A DNA stretch of 64,000 nt, from contig CAKZZL010000036.1 in assembly GCA_937884995.1 (NCBI GenBank), forward strand, positions 124,001 to 188,000. The letters run 5' to 3'. Position 1 is the first letter of the stretch, and the number at the start of each line of letters is the position of its first letter. Shown here piece by piece: positions 43,065-52,294 of the stretch. The DNA comes from an uncultured Clostridia bacterium (GTDB lineage: Bacteria; Bacillota; Clostridia; Oscillospirales; Acutalibacteraceae). Under the pieces are notes generated by a model, which worked only from the letters and a program-made list of their open reading frames with translations, did no database searches and was not told the DNA's origin. A program made the position numbers and the translations under genes.

Positions 43065-44780
43065 ATGAAAGGCAAGAAAACTATTATAACTACAACAGTT
43101 CTTCTTTTAGTTTTGTCTATTGTTTTTGCTGCATGCAGCAAGAAAGGCACAGAACCGATAGTTGTGACTGATGCCAATGGTGTTCCCGTTACGAATGTGG
43201 ACGGCGATGTCATAACTGTTGTTCCGGAAACTGAAATATATGATCTGACAGATGAAAACGGCAACCCTGTTAAGGATGCGGACGGCAATGCAATGACAAC
43301 CGTGTATTATGTTCCTCAGGACGTTCCGATTCCGGTAACTGATTCCGAAGGCAGAGCCGTTACAGATGCAGATGGTAATGTTTACACAACTTATGTCATA
43401 GTTCCAAACGAAACAACTACAGGACTTGTAATCAATGTTCCCGTAACAGACGAAAACGGCGAGACACAGACAGATTCAAGCGGAACTCCTATTACAGAGA
43501 CTACGATTCCATATGTTATTCCGGATAATGATAACAGCAGCATCTCCATTTCCACAGGTCTTGGCGGTTCTGCCACAGATACATATGTAGCCGTTGCTGC
43601 AACATCAGACGGCGGATTTGTAGCAGCTCTCCGCACAACATCCAAAGACGGCGTTCTTGCTTCACTTGCAGATACCAAACTCAATGCAGGCGCAATTGTT
43701 AAATATACAAAGACAGGCCATCAGGAGTGGATGCAGACTTTCGGCGGAAACGGCGGAGTTAATATCAATGATATATGTGTGGATTCCCAGGATAACGTCT
43801 ATGTAGTAGGTGAAACAAAATCCAAAGATTTCACATCACTTCACGGTTCCGAGTATGATGCATATCTCATGAAATTCGATTCAAAGGGAAAACAGCAATT
43901 CTTAATCGGCTACGGCGGAACATCCAATGAATCATTTTACGGTGTTGACCTTGACTCAACAGGCAATATTTATTGTGTAGGCTTTGCATACTCTGCAGAC
44001 GGTGACAGTGCTCCTCTCAATATACCTACGGGTCAGTCAAGAGCAGTCATTGTAAAATATGACAGTAAAGGTAACATTATTTCCCAGAAAGGTGTGGGTG
44101 GCTTCGGAGATTATTTCGTATCAATTGATATTTCTTCATCAGATGATATATATCTTTCCGGTTCTTTCACTTCCGGTACAACAATCACACCTATAGGCAT
44201 GGCAGATGCAGGAGTATTTAAGTACAACACAAATCTGGACTTAATCTTCTCTACCCGTTTTGGCGGAAGCAAGGCTGAATACTTCCCGTCAATCACGGCT
44301 ACATCAGACGGTGGCTGCGTCATAGCAGGTAACTCTCAATCAAATGACGGCGATATGGCAGGCGTCAGCAACAAGGGCGTAAGAGACGCAATCATCGCAA
44401 AGTTTGATTCATTCGGAAGTCTTCTCTGGGTAAACAGCTTTAAGGGTAATAAAGATGACTTATTTACCGGTGTTGTTGAGAACGGAAGCGGCCAGTTGCT
44501 TGCAACAGGTTATTCGGAATCAGCTACACGTGATTTTAGGACTATGGGCAATTACGGCGGATATGATGCATTCGTTGCAAGATATGATGCAGACGGTCAG
44601 CTCATCTCCTCACAGGGATTCGGAGGAAGCGGCAATGACATATTCTTATCTTCCTGTATTCTCAGAAGCGGACAGATTGTAGCTGTGGGTTCAACTCTTT
44701 CAGTTGACGGATATATGGCTTCAATCACTCCGAAGAGTGACGGTGTCAACAGCACAGCCATAGTTTTAAGTTTCAGATAA
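43065..44780 (+). CDS. Lipoprotein with Asp/Gly-rich repeats and a beta-propeller-like domain
   Basis: 572 residues. Signal peptide with lipobox FAAC and lipidated Cys24. Residues about 30-170 contain three or four imperfect repeats of the type VTDxxGxxVTDADGN, probably a calcium-binding stalk. Residues about 175-572 repeat a blade-like unit with GGS/GGN, then DGG or DSxGN, then a WxxxFGG or AKFDSxG motif (five to seven units), as in SBBP/PQQ-like propellers. Likely a surface sensor or binding protein; function unknown. ATG chosen with GGAGG eight bases upstream. Heads a run with the next two genes. Confidence 0.78.
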   Translation: MKGKKTIITTTVLLLVLSIVFAACSKKGTEPIVVTDANGVPVTNVDGDVITVVPETEIYDLTDENGNPVKDADGNAMTTVYYVPQDVPIPVTDSEGRAVTDADGNVYTTYVIVPNETTTGLVINVPVTDENGETQTDSSGTPITETTIPYVIPDNDNSSISISTGLGGSATDTYVAVAATSDGGFVAALRTTSKDGVLASLADTKLNAGAIVKYTKTGHQEWMQTFGGNGGVNINDICVDSQDNVYVVGETKSKDFTSLHGSEYDAYLMKFDSKGKQQFLIGYGGTSNESFYGVDLDSTGNIYCVGFAYSADGDSAPLNIPTGQSRAVIVKYDSKGNIISQKGVGGFGDYFVSIDISSSDDIYLSGSFTSGTTITPIGMADAGVFKYNTNLDLIFSTRFGGSKAEYFPSITATSDGGCVIAGNSQSNDGDMAGVSNKGVRDAIIAKFDSFGSLLWVNSFKGNKDDLFTGVVENGSGQLLATGYSESATRDFRTMGNYGGYDAFVARYDADGQLISSQGFGGSGNDIFLSSCILRSGQIVAVGSTLSVDGYMASITPKSDGVNSTAIVLSFR

Positions 44781-44796
44781 AAGGATTTTAGGATAT

Positions 44797-45504
44797 ATGA
44801 TTCAAAATGCAGGAGTGCTGCCAAAATTCCATAAAATTCTCTGGATAGTTCTCAGAATAATAATCATTTTATGGGGAATCTACGGACTTTTGAACGGATC
44901 GGTTGTCGAATTTCTCGAAGCAATATTTGCAGTTATCTTCACTCATCTCTGGGATTTTTTCCAGATATTCGGGACCCGTTCCTTCATAATAGAAGTGCCA
45001 TATTCGTCACAGACAGCGCTGAATATTTTCATATTTGTTGCAGTCGTTATCGGCTCGACATTAAATAACAGGACAACATTTCATCACTTTGATATTTTTA
45101 CCCATTTTGTTGCAGGATTTTCATCTGCGTGGTTTGGATATGATTTTGCGAATATAATCCATCGTAAACGCGGAGTGCTCGGACCCGGACTTTCCGCATT
45201 TATATCTTTGACATTCGCAATTACACTTTCCGTTGGCTGGGAAATATATGAGTTTTCGATGGACAGCATCTATGGCCTCGATTTGCAGATAAGAGAATCA
45301 GGTGTAACGGACACCATGGTTGATTTCATCATGTGTGCAATAGGCGCCGTTATAGGTATGCTGCTGATAACTTTCCTGAGAAACGGTATGATAGGCAAAA
45401 ATAAGGAAAAGGTTAAAGAGTTCAATAAGGAGCAGGAAAGAGTAAGGCTGCTCAAGGAGGAACTTTATGCCGAATATATTGAAAATCAGAAGAAGGGAGA
45501 ATGA
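44797..45504 (+). CDS. YjdF/DUF2238-like integral membrane protein
   Basis: 235 residues with about six hydrophobic helices and a charged coiled C-terminal tail (about 190-235). The conserved polar signature is seen: FHHFDIFTHFVAGFSSAWFG, VGWEIYEFSMD and GVTDTMVDFIMCAIGAVIG, matching the D-x-x-x-H, W-E-x-x-E-F and D-T-x-x-D pattern of that family. Function unknown. Lies 16 bp after the lipoprotein and 3 bp before the next gene. Confidence 0.72.
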   Translation: MIQNAGVLPKFHKILWIVLRIIIILWGIYGLLNGSVVEFLEAIFAVIFTHLWDFFQIFGTRSFIIEVPYSSQTALNIFIFVAVVIGSTLNNRTTFHHFDIFTHFVAGFSSAWFGYDFANIIHRKRGVLGPGLSAFISLTFAITLSVGWEIYEFSMDSIYGLDLQIRESGVTDTMVDFIMCAIGAVIGMLLITFLRNGMIGKNKEKVKEFNKEQERVRLLKEELYAEYIENQKKGE

Positions 45505-45507
45505 CAT

Positions 45508-46374
45508 ATGCTCAAAAAAAATCTTGCATTGCTCTTATCCCTTTCTTTTTTTCTTTTCCTTTTTTCTTCATGTTCGGCTTCAAGGGTAAGCGTAAACGGC
45601 AGTAAGATTGACAATGAGATATATGAGTATTTCAAAGATAAAGCCGACAAGGAAAACTCTGCCGATACACTTCTTTTGAGATATGTGGCTATTAATTCAA
45701 AGTTTAACGAACAAGGACTTAAGATATCATCATCAGAAAAAGCGGCACTCAGTTCCGATGCTGATGATATCTGGCATCTCTATTCCGCATATTACACGGA
45801 AAAAGGCATATCAAAGGCCGCTATATATAAGGCGGAGCTCTCGAATCTTTACTATACCATCCTTCTTGAAAATTATTACAGCAGTGACGGTCAAAGTCCC
45901 GTGGCTGAAGATGATATCAAGGATTATTTCAAAAACAATTATGCTGTAATAAGATATGTTACGGGTTATCTTTTTAATGAAGATGAAAACGGTATCATTG
46001 AAATGACAGATGAACAGAAAAAGAGCGTGAGCAAAAGCTTTACTGCAGCTGCCGAAATGATTAATAACGGTTCTTCCATAGAGGAATCAATTGCTTCTTT
46101 GAATGATGCTGAGATAAGATATGCGATTGTTACCTCAACAGACTCAGCAGGCTTTCCGGATGACTTTTTTGAGAAGATAAAAGATCTCGAAGTAGGCAAA
46201 GCTGCAGCTGTTACCTCCGGAAGTTATATCTTCCTTGTTTTAAGAGAAGATGGTGAAAAAGGAGACTACGCTTCTTACACAGATTCCCGTCTTGACTGCC
46301 TGAAGGCCATGAAAAGCGAGGAATTTGAAAAGATTGTCAGTTCCTGGGCCAAAGCATATACAATAGATAACTGA
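45508..46374 (+). CDS. PrsA/SurA-like foldase lipoprotein with a degenerate PPIase domain
   Basis: 288 residues. Signal peptide and lipobox FSSC (Cys22). The arrangement resembles extracellular foldases: VSVNGSKIDNEIYEYF near the start, a helical chaperone region, AVIRYVTGYLF, then a short parvulin-like segment ending in SGSYIFLVLREDGEKG. The PPIase core (about 145-255) is short and lacks the usual His residues, so isomerase activity is doubtful. Last gene before a terminator. Confidence 0.65.
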   Translation: MLKKNLALLLSLSFFLFLFSSCSASRVSVNGSKIDNEIYEYFKDKADKENSADTLLLRYVAINSKFNEQGLKISSSEKAALSSDADDIWHLYSAYYTEKGISKAAIYKAELSNLYYTILLENYYSSDGQSPVAEDDIKDYFKNNYAVIRYVTGYLFNEDENGIIEMTDEQKKSVSKSFTAAAEMINNGSSIEESIASLNDAEIRYAIVTSTDSAGFPDDFFEKIKDLEVGKAAAVTSGSYIFLVLREDGEKGDYASYTDSRLDCLKAMKSEEFEKIVSSWAKAYTIDN

Positions 46375-46390
46375 TTTAAGACATAAAAGA

Positions 46391-46423
46391 AAAGAGTCAA
46401 GGTTCATCAATTCTTGGCTCTTT
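46391..46423. terminator. Bidirectional terminator
   Basis: AAAGAGTCAAG (46391-46401) pairs with CTTGGCTCTTT (46413-46423) with one wobble; A-rich before and T-rich after. Shared by the foldase gene and cca. Confidence 0.75.
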
Positions 46424-47784
46424 CATATTTTTTGCCCTCTGTCTTTTTTGTTTTGGATATATTCAATTATTTTTTCTTTATCATTTTCGATTTTTTCATC
46501 TATTACAAGTTTTAATATTTCTTTTAATAATTTGCCTATTTCCCTGTCATGATATCCCATTTTCTTGAGGATATTGCCGTCGACCGCCAGGTTGGAAACA
46601 GAAAGGCAGAGATTACTTTCTACTGCCTTATCAAGCATTGAATACAAAGTATCATAATAGTCATCACCGAGATAATAGTTCATATTTTGTGCCATATTAT
46701 CACATTTGTGAATTTCAATGAGCCGTCTTGTCTGACTTTCGCCAATCTTTGCAAGGACTCTCTTGATTCTGAGATATGACGGTGTGTGCCTGTTTTCCAC
46801 ATATAAAGGAGTGTCATGCATTGCCACAAGCTGAACTATAGTTTTACGGTCGGCATTTGAAAAACGAAGTCTTTGCAAAAGAGCATCCGTTATCTCTGCT
46901 CCTTTTTTTGGGTGCCCTTTAAAATGCTGCTCGCCCCTTTCATCTGTCGTTGCAGTTGCCACTTTCCCTATATCATGAAAAAGGAGGGCAAGGCGTGTAT
47001 AGATGTCATTTTGCGCATATGACAAAGCATATACACTGTGGGTGTAAACATCATATATGTGATGATGGTTTTTCTGATCGAAGCCTACAGACGGCCCTAT
47101 TTCCGGAATTATTGTTTCTATAACGTCGCTGTATTCCAGCAATATGTCTCCGGCGCGCGGTCCGAGAATCATTTTTTTAATCTCTGATGTTGTTCTTTCG
47201 GCAGAGATATTTTTCAGCAATTCTTTATTCTTATGTATCGATTCTGAGCATTCTTCTTCGATATCAAAATCCAAAACAGATGAAAATCTCAATGCCCTGA
47301 GGATTCTCAGCGCATCCTCATTGAATCTTCGGTCTGCATCTCCTATGCAGCGTATAATTCTTTTGTCTATATCCTCTTTGCCGCCGCACAGGTCTATAAG
47401 CTCATCAGAGCTAGACAAAGCAATTGCATTTATCGTAAAATCTCTCCGGGATATATCTTCTTCAAGGCTGCTTGAGAATCTTACAAAATCCGGCCTTCTA
47501 TTGTCAGTGTAGTCTCCGTCATGTCTGAAAGTTGTTATCTCTATGGGAAGGCCGTTAATTATGAGTGTAACAGTCCCATGCTTTATGCCTGTTTCAATCA
47601 GTTTGTATCCCTTAAAAACGGATTCAACTTCATCAGGTGTTGCATCCGTTGTTATGTCAATGTCTCCCATCGGGCATCCCATAAGATAATCTCTTACGCT
47701 TCCTCCGATAAGATATGCCATATATCCGTTTTCAGTGAGTTTTTCCAAAGCCTCTGCTGCTTCCTGCCTAAAAGATTCAAGCAT
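46423..47784 (-). CDS. cca: CCA-adding tRNA nucleotidyltransferase with HD domain
   Basis: Adds or repairs the 3' CCA of tRNAs. Class II nucleotidyltransferase head: LIGGSVRDYLMG (26-37) and DIDITTDATPDE with the catalytic DxD at 41-43; RRDFTINAIAL follows. An HD domain is present in the C-terminal half (LFHDIGKVA). 453 residues, normal for Bacillota. Start overlaps the upstream TSCPD gene by 8 bp. Last gene of its operon. Confidence 0.93.
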   Translation of the reverse strand: MLESFRQEAAEALEKLTENGYMAYLIGGSVRDYLMGCPMGDIDITTDATPDEVESVFKGYKLIETGIKHGTVTLIINGLPIEITTFRHDGDYTDNRRPDFVRFSSSLEEDISRRDFTINAIALSSSDELIDLCGGKEDIDKRIIRCIGDADRRFNEDALRILRALRFSSVLDFDIEEECSESIHKNKELLKNISAERTTSEIKKMILGPRAGDILLEYSDVIETIIPEIGPSVGFDQKNHHHIYDVYTHSVYALSYAQNDIYTRLALLFHDIGKVATATTDERGEQHFKGHPKKGAEITDALLQRLRFSNADRKTIVQLVAMHDTPLYVENRHTPSYLRIKRVLAKIGESQTRRLIEIHKCDNMAQNMNYYLGDDYYDTLYSMLDKAVESNLCLSVSNLAVDGNILKKMGYHDREIGKLLKEILKLVIDEKIENDKEKIIEYIQNKKDRGQKI

Positions 47785-48031
47785 CTGTATAAACTTCCTT
47801 TAATGCTCTTGCAAGTTGATCCGGGCACGATGTTCCTTTGTTTCCGCAGTTTATACCCTGAAGTCTTTCAATTACGTCCTTGCAATTTTGTCCTTCGACA
47901 AGTTTTGAGATTCCTTGCAGGTTTCCGTTGCATCCGCCGACAAAAGAGACATTGGATATGTTTCCGTTTTCATCTATGCTGAATTTTATTTCCCTTGAGC
48001 ATGTTCCTTTTGTTTTGTATCTGTAATCCAT
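47777..48031 (-). CDS. TSCPD-domain protein (TIGR03905 type)
   Basis: 84 residues: TKGTCSREIKFSIDENGNI at the start and NKGTSCPDQLARAL at the end, the TSCPD pattern also found at the C-terminus of some ribonucleotide reductases. Cys residues (10, 34, 50, 62, 69) suggest metal binding. Function unknown. Between rsmA (4-bp gap) and cca (8-bp overlap). Confidence 0.85.
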   Translation of the reverse strand: MDYRYKTKGTCSREIKFSIDENGNISNVSFVGGCNGNLQGISKLVEGQNCKDVIERLQGINCGNKGTSCPDQLARALKEVYTDA

Positions 48032-48035
48032 ATCG

Positions 48036-48914
48036 TTATCCCTTCATCACTTCTGAGAGTATGTTGGATAAATCAACAAGTTCATCCATATTAAGTGTTT
48101 CTGCACGCACACTTTTCTCTTTTCCTGTTTTTTCCACTGCTCTGCCTATGGTCTCTTTATCAAGACCCAAGCCGCTTGACAATGAATTCAAAATGGTCTT
48201 TCTTCTTTGCCCAAAGGCAGCTTTTACCATCTTGAAGAACAAATCTGTGTCGTATATATCATAGTCTTTCTTTTTTGTCAGATCCAATGATATAACGCAG
48301 GAGTCAACTTTTGGTGATGGCATAAATGAGCTTTTGTCAACATCAAAAAGTTTCCTTGCTTTGGCATAATAATTAACAGCAACCGTGACCGCGCCGCTCT
48401 CTCTGCTGCCAACTTCGGCAGTAAGTCTGTCGCCGGCCTCTTTTTGTACCATTACTACAAGTTCTTTTATCCGGCTGTCGGATTCAAGGACTTTCATAAT
48501 GACCGGCGAGGTTATGTAATACGGCAAATTTGCGCACAAATACACATCCATGCCATCGAAATATTCATCGATTATCTCATTTATATCCGTTTTAAGAATA
48601 TCCTTATTGATAAGGGTGAGGTTATCATATCCTGCAAGTGTCTCATTTAAGAGAGGAAAGAGCCTTGAGTCAAGTTCTACAGATACAACTTTATCCGCCC
48701 TTTCAAGCAGTTCTTTTGTGAGAACACCTATTCCGGCACCTATCTCAATGACACCGTAAGGTCCGTCCTGCTTATCCGATATATATGATGCCATTGAAGG
48801 GCAAATGCGGTCATCGATGATAAAATTCTGACCTAATGATTTTGTAAAACTTGTCTTGTATTTGTTCATTAGTCGCCGTATAGTTGCGATATCGGTTAAT
48901 TTATAATCAGCCAA
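48036..48914 (-). CDS. rsmA: 16S rRNA dimethyladenosine transferase
   Basis: Dimethylates two adjacent adenines near the 3' end of 16S rRNA. LGQNFIID (N-terminal), SAM loop VIEIGAGIGVLT, catalytic NLPYYITSP motif. 292 residues. Start overlaps the aminotransferase by 8 bp. Confidence 0.95.
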   Translation of the reverse strand: MADYKLTDIATIRRLMNKYKTSFTKSLGQNFIIDDRICPSMASYISDKQDGPYGVIEIGAGIGVLTKELLERADKVVSVELDSRLFPLLNETLAGYDNLTLINKDILKTDINEIIDEYFDGMDVYLCANLPYYITSPVIMKVLESDSRIKELVVMVQKEAGDRLTAEVGSRESGAVTVAVNYYAKARKLFDVDKSSFMPSPKVDSCVISLDLTKKKDYDIYDTDLFFKMVKAAFGQRRKTILNSLSSGLGLDKETIGRAVEKTGKEKSVRAETLNMDELVDLSNILSEVMKG

Positions 48915-50097
48915 GAAAACTTTCCTTTACCTTTTCTATTATATCCATTCCCTTTATTATCTGCTCATCTGTAGGAGTGGAGAAATTCATTCTGAAGCAA
49001 TTTGTACTTTCCCCTTCTTCTACCGTAAATGCAGTCCCGGGAACGACTGCAAGCTTGTTGTCAACACATCTTCTGCAGAATTCCATCATATCCACATCAT
49101 CCGGAAGTTCACACCATACAAAGAGTCCGCCTTCCGGCCTTACATAACTCACAAAATCTCCTAGTTTTTCATCTATGAGATCGCACATGAGATTAAGTTT
49201 TCTTCTGTAGATTGCCCTTGAATTATCAAGATGCTTCTTTAAGTCTGTGGATTTCATCCACTCATCCACAAGTATTTGCGAGAACATAGTGGTATGAGTG
49301 TCCGCAGCCTGCTTGCCGACTGTCATCTTTGCGATGATTTCTGACGGTGCAGAGATATATCCTACACGGATACCGGGTGCAAGCACTTTTGAAAAAGAAC
49401 CTGCATATATTACTATGCCGTCTTCGTCCATGCTCTTTATTGTCGGCAAATCTTCTCCGCTTACTCTTAAATCGCCGTAAGGATTGTCTTCAAGAATAAG
49501 GACACCGTATTTTTTTGCCAACTGATATATCTTTTTTCTCTTTTCCAGGCTTAAGGTTGCACCCGACGGGTTCTGGAAATTTGATATCGTATATATGAAT
49601 CTGACATTTTCATTTTCACTGAGCACTTTTTCAAGAACGCTTACGTTCATGCCGTCAGCTTCTACGGGAACACCTTTTAATTTGCAGCCATATGATCTGA
49701 AGCAATTAAGTGAGCCTATGAAGCTTGGGCTTTCGCATACAACCGTATCTCCGAAGTTGCAAAAGACTTTAGTCATAAGATCCATTACTTGGGTCGCCCC
49801 GGATGTAATTATGACAGAGTCAAAATCTCTCCCTATATTTTTATCTTCCTTAAGATAATTTTTAATTGTCTCACGTAAAGGCGCATAGCCTTCGGTTATG
49901 CCATATTGAAGTGCCGTTATCGGCATCTCATCAAATATCTTTTTTGATAGTATCTTTACTTCTTCTATCGGAAAGGAAGAAATATCGGGATTGCCTGCGG
50001 CAAACGGTATTACCGAAGGGTCGCTTGTTGCCTTGAGTATCTCCCTTATCGCTGATGGCTGAAGTCCTGAAATTCTCTTTGAAAATGTGTATTCCAT
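48907..50097 (-). CDS. PLP-dependent aminotransferase, class I/II (LysN/2-aminoadipate type)
   Basis: 396 residues, fold-type I. Seen: PFAAGNPDISSFP, LQYGITEGYAPLRE, SNFQNPSGATLS with the cofactor Asn, ILEDNPYGDLR with the pyridine Asp-Tyr, PLP Lys in GSFSKVLAPGIRVGY and the carboxylate Arg in NCFRMNFS. This is the same domain as in MocR regulators but without the GntR head. Amino donor not known. First gene of the rsmA-TSCPD-cca operon. Confidence 0.88.
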   Translation of the reverse strand: MEYTFSKRISGLQPSAIREILKATSDPSVIPFAAGNPDISSFPIEEVKILSKKIFDEMPITALQYGITEGYAPLRETIKNYLKEDKNIGRDFDSVIITSGATQVMDLMTKVFCNFGDTVVCESPSFIGSLNCFRSYGCKLKGVPVEADGMNVSVLEKVLSENENVRFIYTISNFQNPSGATLSLEKRKKIYQLAKKYGVLILEDNPYGDLRVSGEDLPTIKSMDEDGIVIYAGSFSKVLAPGIRVGYISAPSEIIAKMTVGKQAADTHTTMFSQILVDEWMKSTDLKKHLDNSRAIYRRKLNLMCDLIDEKLGDFVSYVRPEGGLFVWCELPDDVDMMEFCRRCVDNKLAVVPGTAFTVEEGESTNCFRMNFSTPTDEQIIKGMDIIEKVKESFLG

Positions 50098-50133
50098 ATT
50101 ATCGTCTTCCTTTGCAGTCTGAATATATGGAAT

Positions 50134-50162
50134 ATATTATCACAAGTCGGCTTTCTTTTCAA
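50134..50162 (-). promoter_or_regulatory. Promoter of the aminotransferase-rsmA-cca operon
   Basis: TTGAAA (50162-50157), 17-bp spacer, TAATAT (50139-50134). Confidence 0.65.
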
Positions 50163-50172
50163 TATTTCCAAC

Positions 50173-50206
50173 TTGTTTATGGCGCTGACATATGATATAA
50201 TATGTC
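50173..50206 (+). promoter_or_regulatory. Promoter with a palindrome over the -10 box
   Basis: TTGTTT (50173-50178), 17-bp spacer, TATAAT (50196-50201). GACATAT (50187-50193) and ATATGTC (50200-50206) form a perfect inverted repeat around the -10, suggesting a repressor site for the following gene. Confidence 0.62.
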
Positions 50207-50231
50207 GATAATGTGTAAAGGTGGATTAAAG

Positions 50232-51113
50232 ATGTCTGACAGCAAAACAAAAAGACACAAGGGAACACACAAATCCGCAATGCCCTTGGGCATTGTGATT
50301 GTTATCTTCTCTCTTATCGGCTTTGTGACCGTCATATTTGCCTGTGTAACGGGCGTCAAATATCTTATCGAGAAGAACCGCAATTTTGAGGAATATAACA
50401 AGATGCTTACTCCCGTGGTTCTTATCGACCCGACAAACTTTGATGATATTACTCATGCTGACATGAACGAACTTATTGAGATCTCTATCTGGTCGATTCT
50501 TAAGAGCGATATTTCTCCCGATAAATATGAGACCGGCTCGGGCGGCCTTACAATACCTCAGGAAGATGTTGAAAAGGCTTTCACGGATCTTTTCGGTTCT
50601 GAACTGAGCCCAAAGCATGCTACAATCGAAGGCTATGATTATGAATTCGCATATGATGCCGACAGCAAAAGTTATACTGTCCCTCTTACAAGTGTCACGC
50701 CCATATATACACCTGATGTCATATCATCTTCCAAATCATCGGATTCAATCATATTGACTGTTGCGATGATTTCAGCAAATGGTTGGGAACAGGCAGAAAA
50801 CGGAAAGCTTACGGCTCCTTCTCCCGACAAGTATATAAAGGTGACATTGCGTACGGTTGAAGGGAAAAGATACATTTCCGCAATTCAGACAACCGGCGCA
50901 CCCGAGATAGCAAGCACCGCTGTGGGGCTGACCGAGAAAACGAGCGAAAGTCCGGACCTTATTGAACAAGCTGAGCAGGTTGCATCTGAAACAGAAGCTG
51001 CAAAAGAGACAGAAAAGGCAAAGGAAGAAGAGACTGACAAAAGCAGTTCGCAGGAAGAAACAACCGGTGGAACTGAAACTGAGACTGAATCTGCAACTGA
51101 AGATAATGGATAA
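50232..51113 (+). CDS. Single-pass membrane-anchored extracellular protein (unknown)
   Basis: I do not recognise this 294-residue protein. A basic N-terminus (KTKRHKGTHK) leads into one hydrophobic helix (about 18-42); the rest is predicted outside. Residues about 60-210 form a mixed domain (TIPQEDVEKAFTDLFG, GYDYEFAYDADSKSYTVPL, YIKVTLRTVEGKRYISAIQ), and the tail (about 225-294) is a low-complexity Glu/Thr/Ser/Lys stretch. Own promoter with a palindrome; followed 14 bp later by prfB. AAAGGTGG precedes the ATG. Confidence 0.82.
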   Translation: MSDSKTKRHKGTHKSAMPLGIVIVIFSLIGFVTVIFACVTGVKYLIEKNRNFEEYNKMLTPVVLIDPTNFDDITHADMNELIEISIWSILKSDISPDKYETGSGGLTIPQEDVEKAFTDLFGSELSPKHATIEGYDYEFAYDADSKSYTVPLTSVTPIYTPDVISSSKSSDSIILTVAMISANGWEQAENGKLTAPSPDKYIKVTLRTVEGKRYISAIQTTGAPEIASTAVGLTEKTSESPDLIEQAEQVASETEAAKETEKAKEEETDKSSSQEETTGGTETETESATEDNG

Positions 51114-51127
51114 TGTGAGGTAAGATT

Positions 51128-52249
51128 ATGCTTCAATATGAAGAATTAAAGCTTAGGCTTACAGGACATGAAAGTGAACTTAAAAACCTGGCAGATGCCC
51201 TGGGCCTTGAAAAGATAAAAAAAGAAATTGCTGCACTTGAAGAGCAATCTGCGGCTCCTGATTTCTGGGATGATCTTCAGAATTCACAAAAAGTGCTTCA
51301 AAGGACAAGTGCGTTAAAAAACAAATTGGCTTCTTATGAGAAATTAAAATCTTCATATGATGATGCGCTTGTAATGATACAACTCGCCGATGAAGAGGAA
51401 GACGAAAGCCTTTTTGATGAATGTATGGAATCAGTCACTGATTTTGAAAGAACACTTGAATCCCAAACCCTGTCAACACTCCTGACCGGAGAATACGACT
51501 CTAAAAATGCGATTTTAACATTCCACGCCGGTGCAGGCGGCACTGAGGCTCAGGATTGGGCACAAATGCTCTTCCGTATGTACAATCGTTGGGGTGAGAG
51601 ACACGGATATAAAGTGACAACGCTTGATTACCTTGACGGTGATGAGGCCGGACTTAAGTCAGCCAGCATCCTCATTGAAGGAGAAAATGCATATGGATAT
51701 ATGAAAAGCGAGGCAGGTATCCACAGACTCGTTCGTATTTCCCCCTTTGATGCATCCGGCAGAAGACACACATCATTTGCATCAGTTGAAGTCATGCCCG
51801 AGATTGATGAAGATACAGACGTTGAGATAAATCCCGACGATATCGAAATGGCCGTTTACAGAGCAAGCGGGGCAGGAGGACAAAAAGTCAACAAAACCTC
51901 ATCGGCTGTCAGACTGACCCACAAACCTACGGGAATTGTTGTATCCTGTCAGGTTGAACGAAGCCAGCATCAGAACCGTGAGGTCTGCATGACTATGTTG
52001 AAATCAAAACTCATAGAAATCAAAGAACGGGAACATCTTGAAAAGATAGAAGACATTAAAGGTGAGCACAGAGAAATAGCATGGGGCAGTCAGATACGCT
52101 CATACGTGTTTATGCCATATACTTTGGCTAAAGACCATCGCACCAATTTTGAAAACGGTAATATAAACGCGGTGATGGACGGAGATTTGGACGGTTTCAT
52201 AAATGCTTATCTGAAGATGGAATCACAAAGAAAACTTGAAAACGAATAA
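51128..52249 (+). CDS. prfB: Peptide chain release factor 2 (no programmed frameshift)
   Basis: Reads UGA and UAA stop codons and releases the peptide. The stop-recognition tripeptide SPF is at 205-207 and GGQ at 250-252 (SGAGGQKVNKTSS). 373 residues in one uninterrupted frame: the internal UGA and +1 slip found near codon 26 in many bacteria are absent; here CTT-GAA encodes Leu27-Glu28 (51206-51211) at that place. So synthesis is not self-limited by UGA readthrough. Confidence 0.95.
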   Translation: MLQYEELKLRLTGHESELKNLADALGLEKIKKEIAALEEQSAAPDFWDDLQNSQKVLQRTSALKNKLASYEKLKSSYDDALVMIQLADEEEDESLFDECMESVTDFERTLESQTLSTLLTGEYDSKNAILTFHAGAGGTEAQDWAQMLFRMYNRWGERHGYKVTTLDYLDGDEAGLKSASILIEGENAYGYMKSEAGIHRLVRISPFDASGRRHTSFASVEVMPEIDEDTDVEINPDDIEMAVYRASGAGGQKVNKTSSAVRLTHKPTGIVVSCQVERSQHQNREVCMTMLKSKLIEIKEREHLEKIEDIKGEHREIAWGSQIRSYVFMPYTLAKDHRTNFENGNINAVMDGDLDGFINAYLKMESQRKLENE

Positions 52250-52250
52250 A

Positions 52251-52277
52251 AGAAGGGGCATCTCTTTTGCCCCTTCT
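52251..52277. terminator. Terminator of prfB (bidirectional)
   Basis: AGAAGGGGCA (52251-52260) pairs with TGCCCCTTCT (52268-52277), flanked by A-run and T-run. Serves prfB and the convergent unknown gene. Confidence 0.88.
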
Positions 52278-52294
52278 TTTCTGTCTTTTTATCC

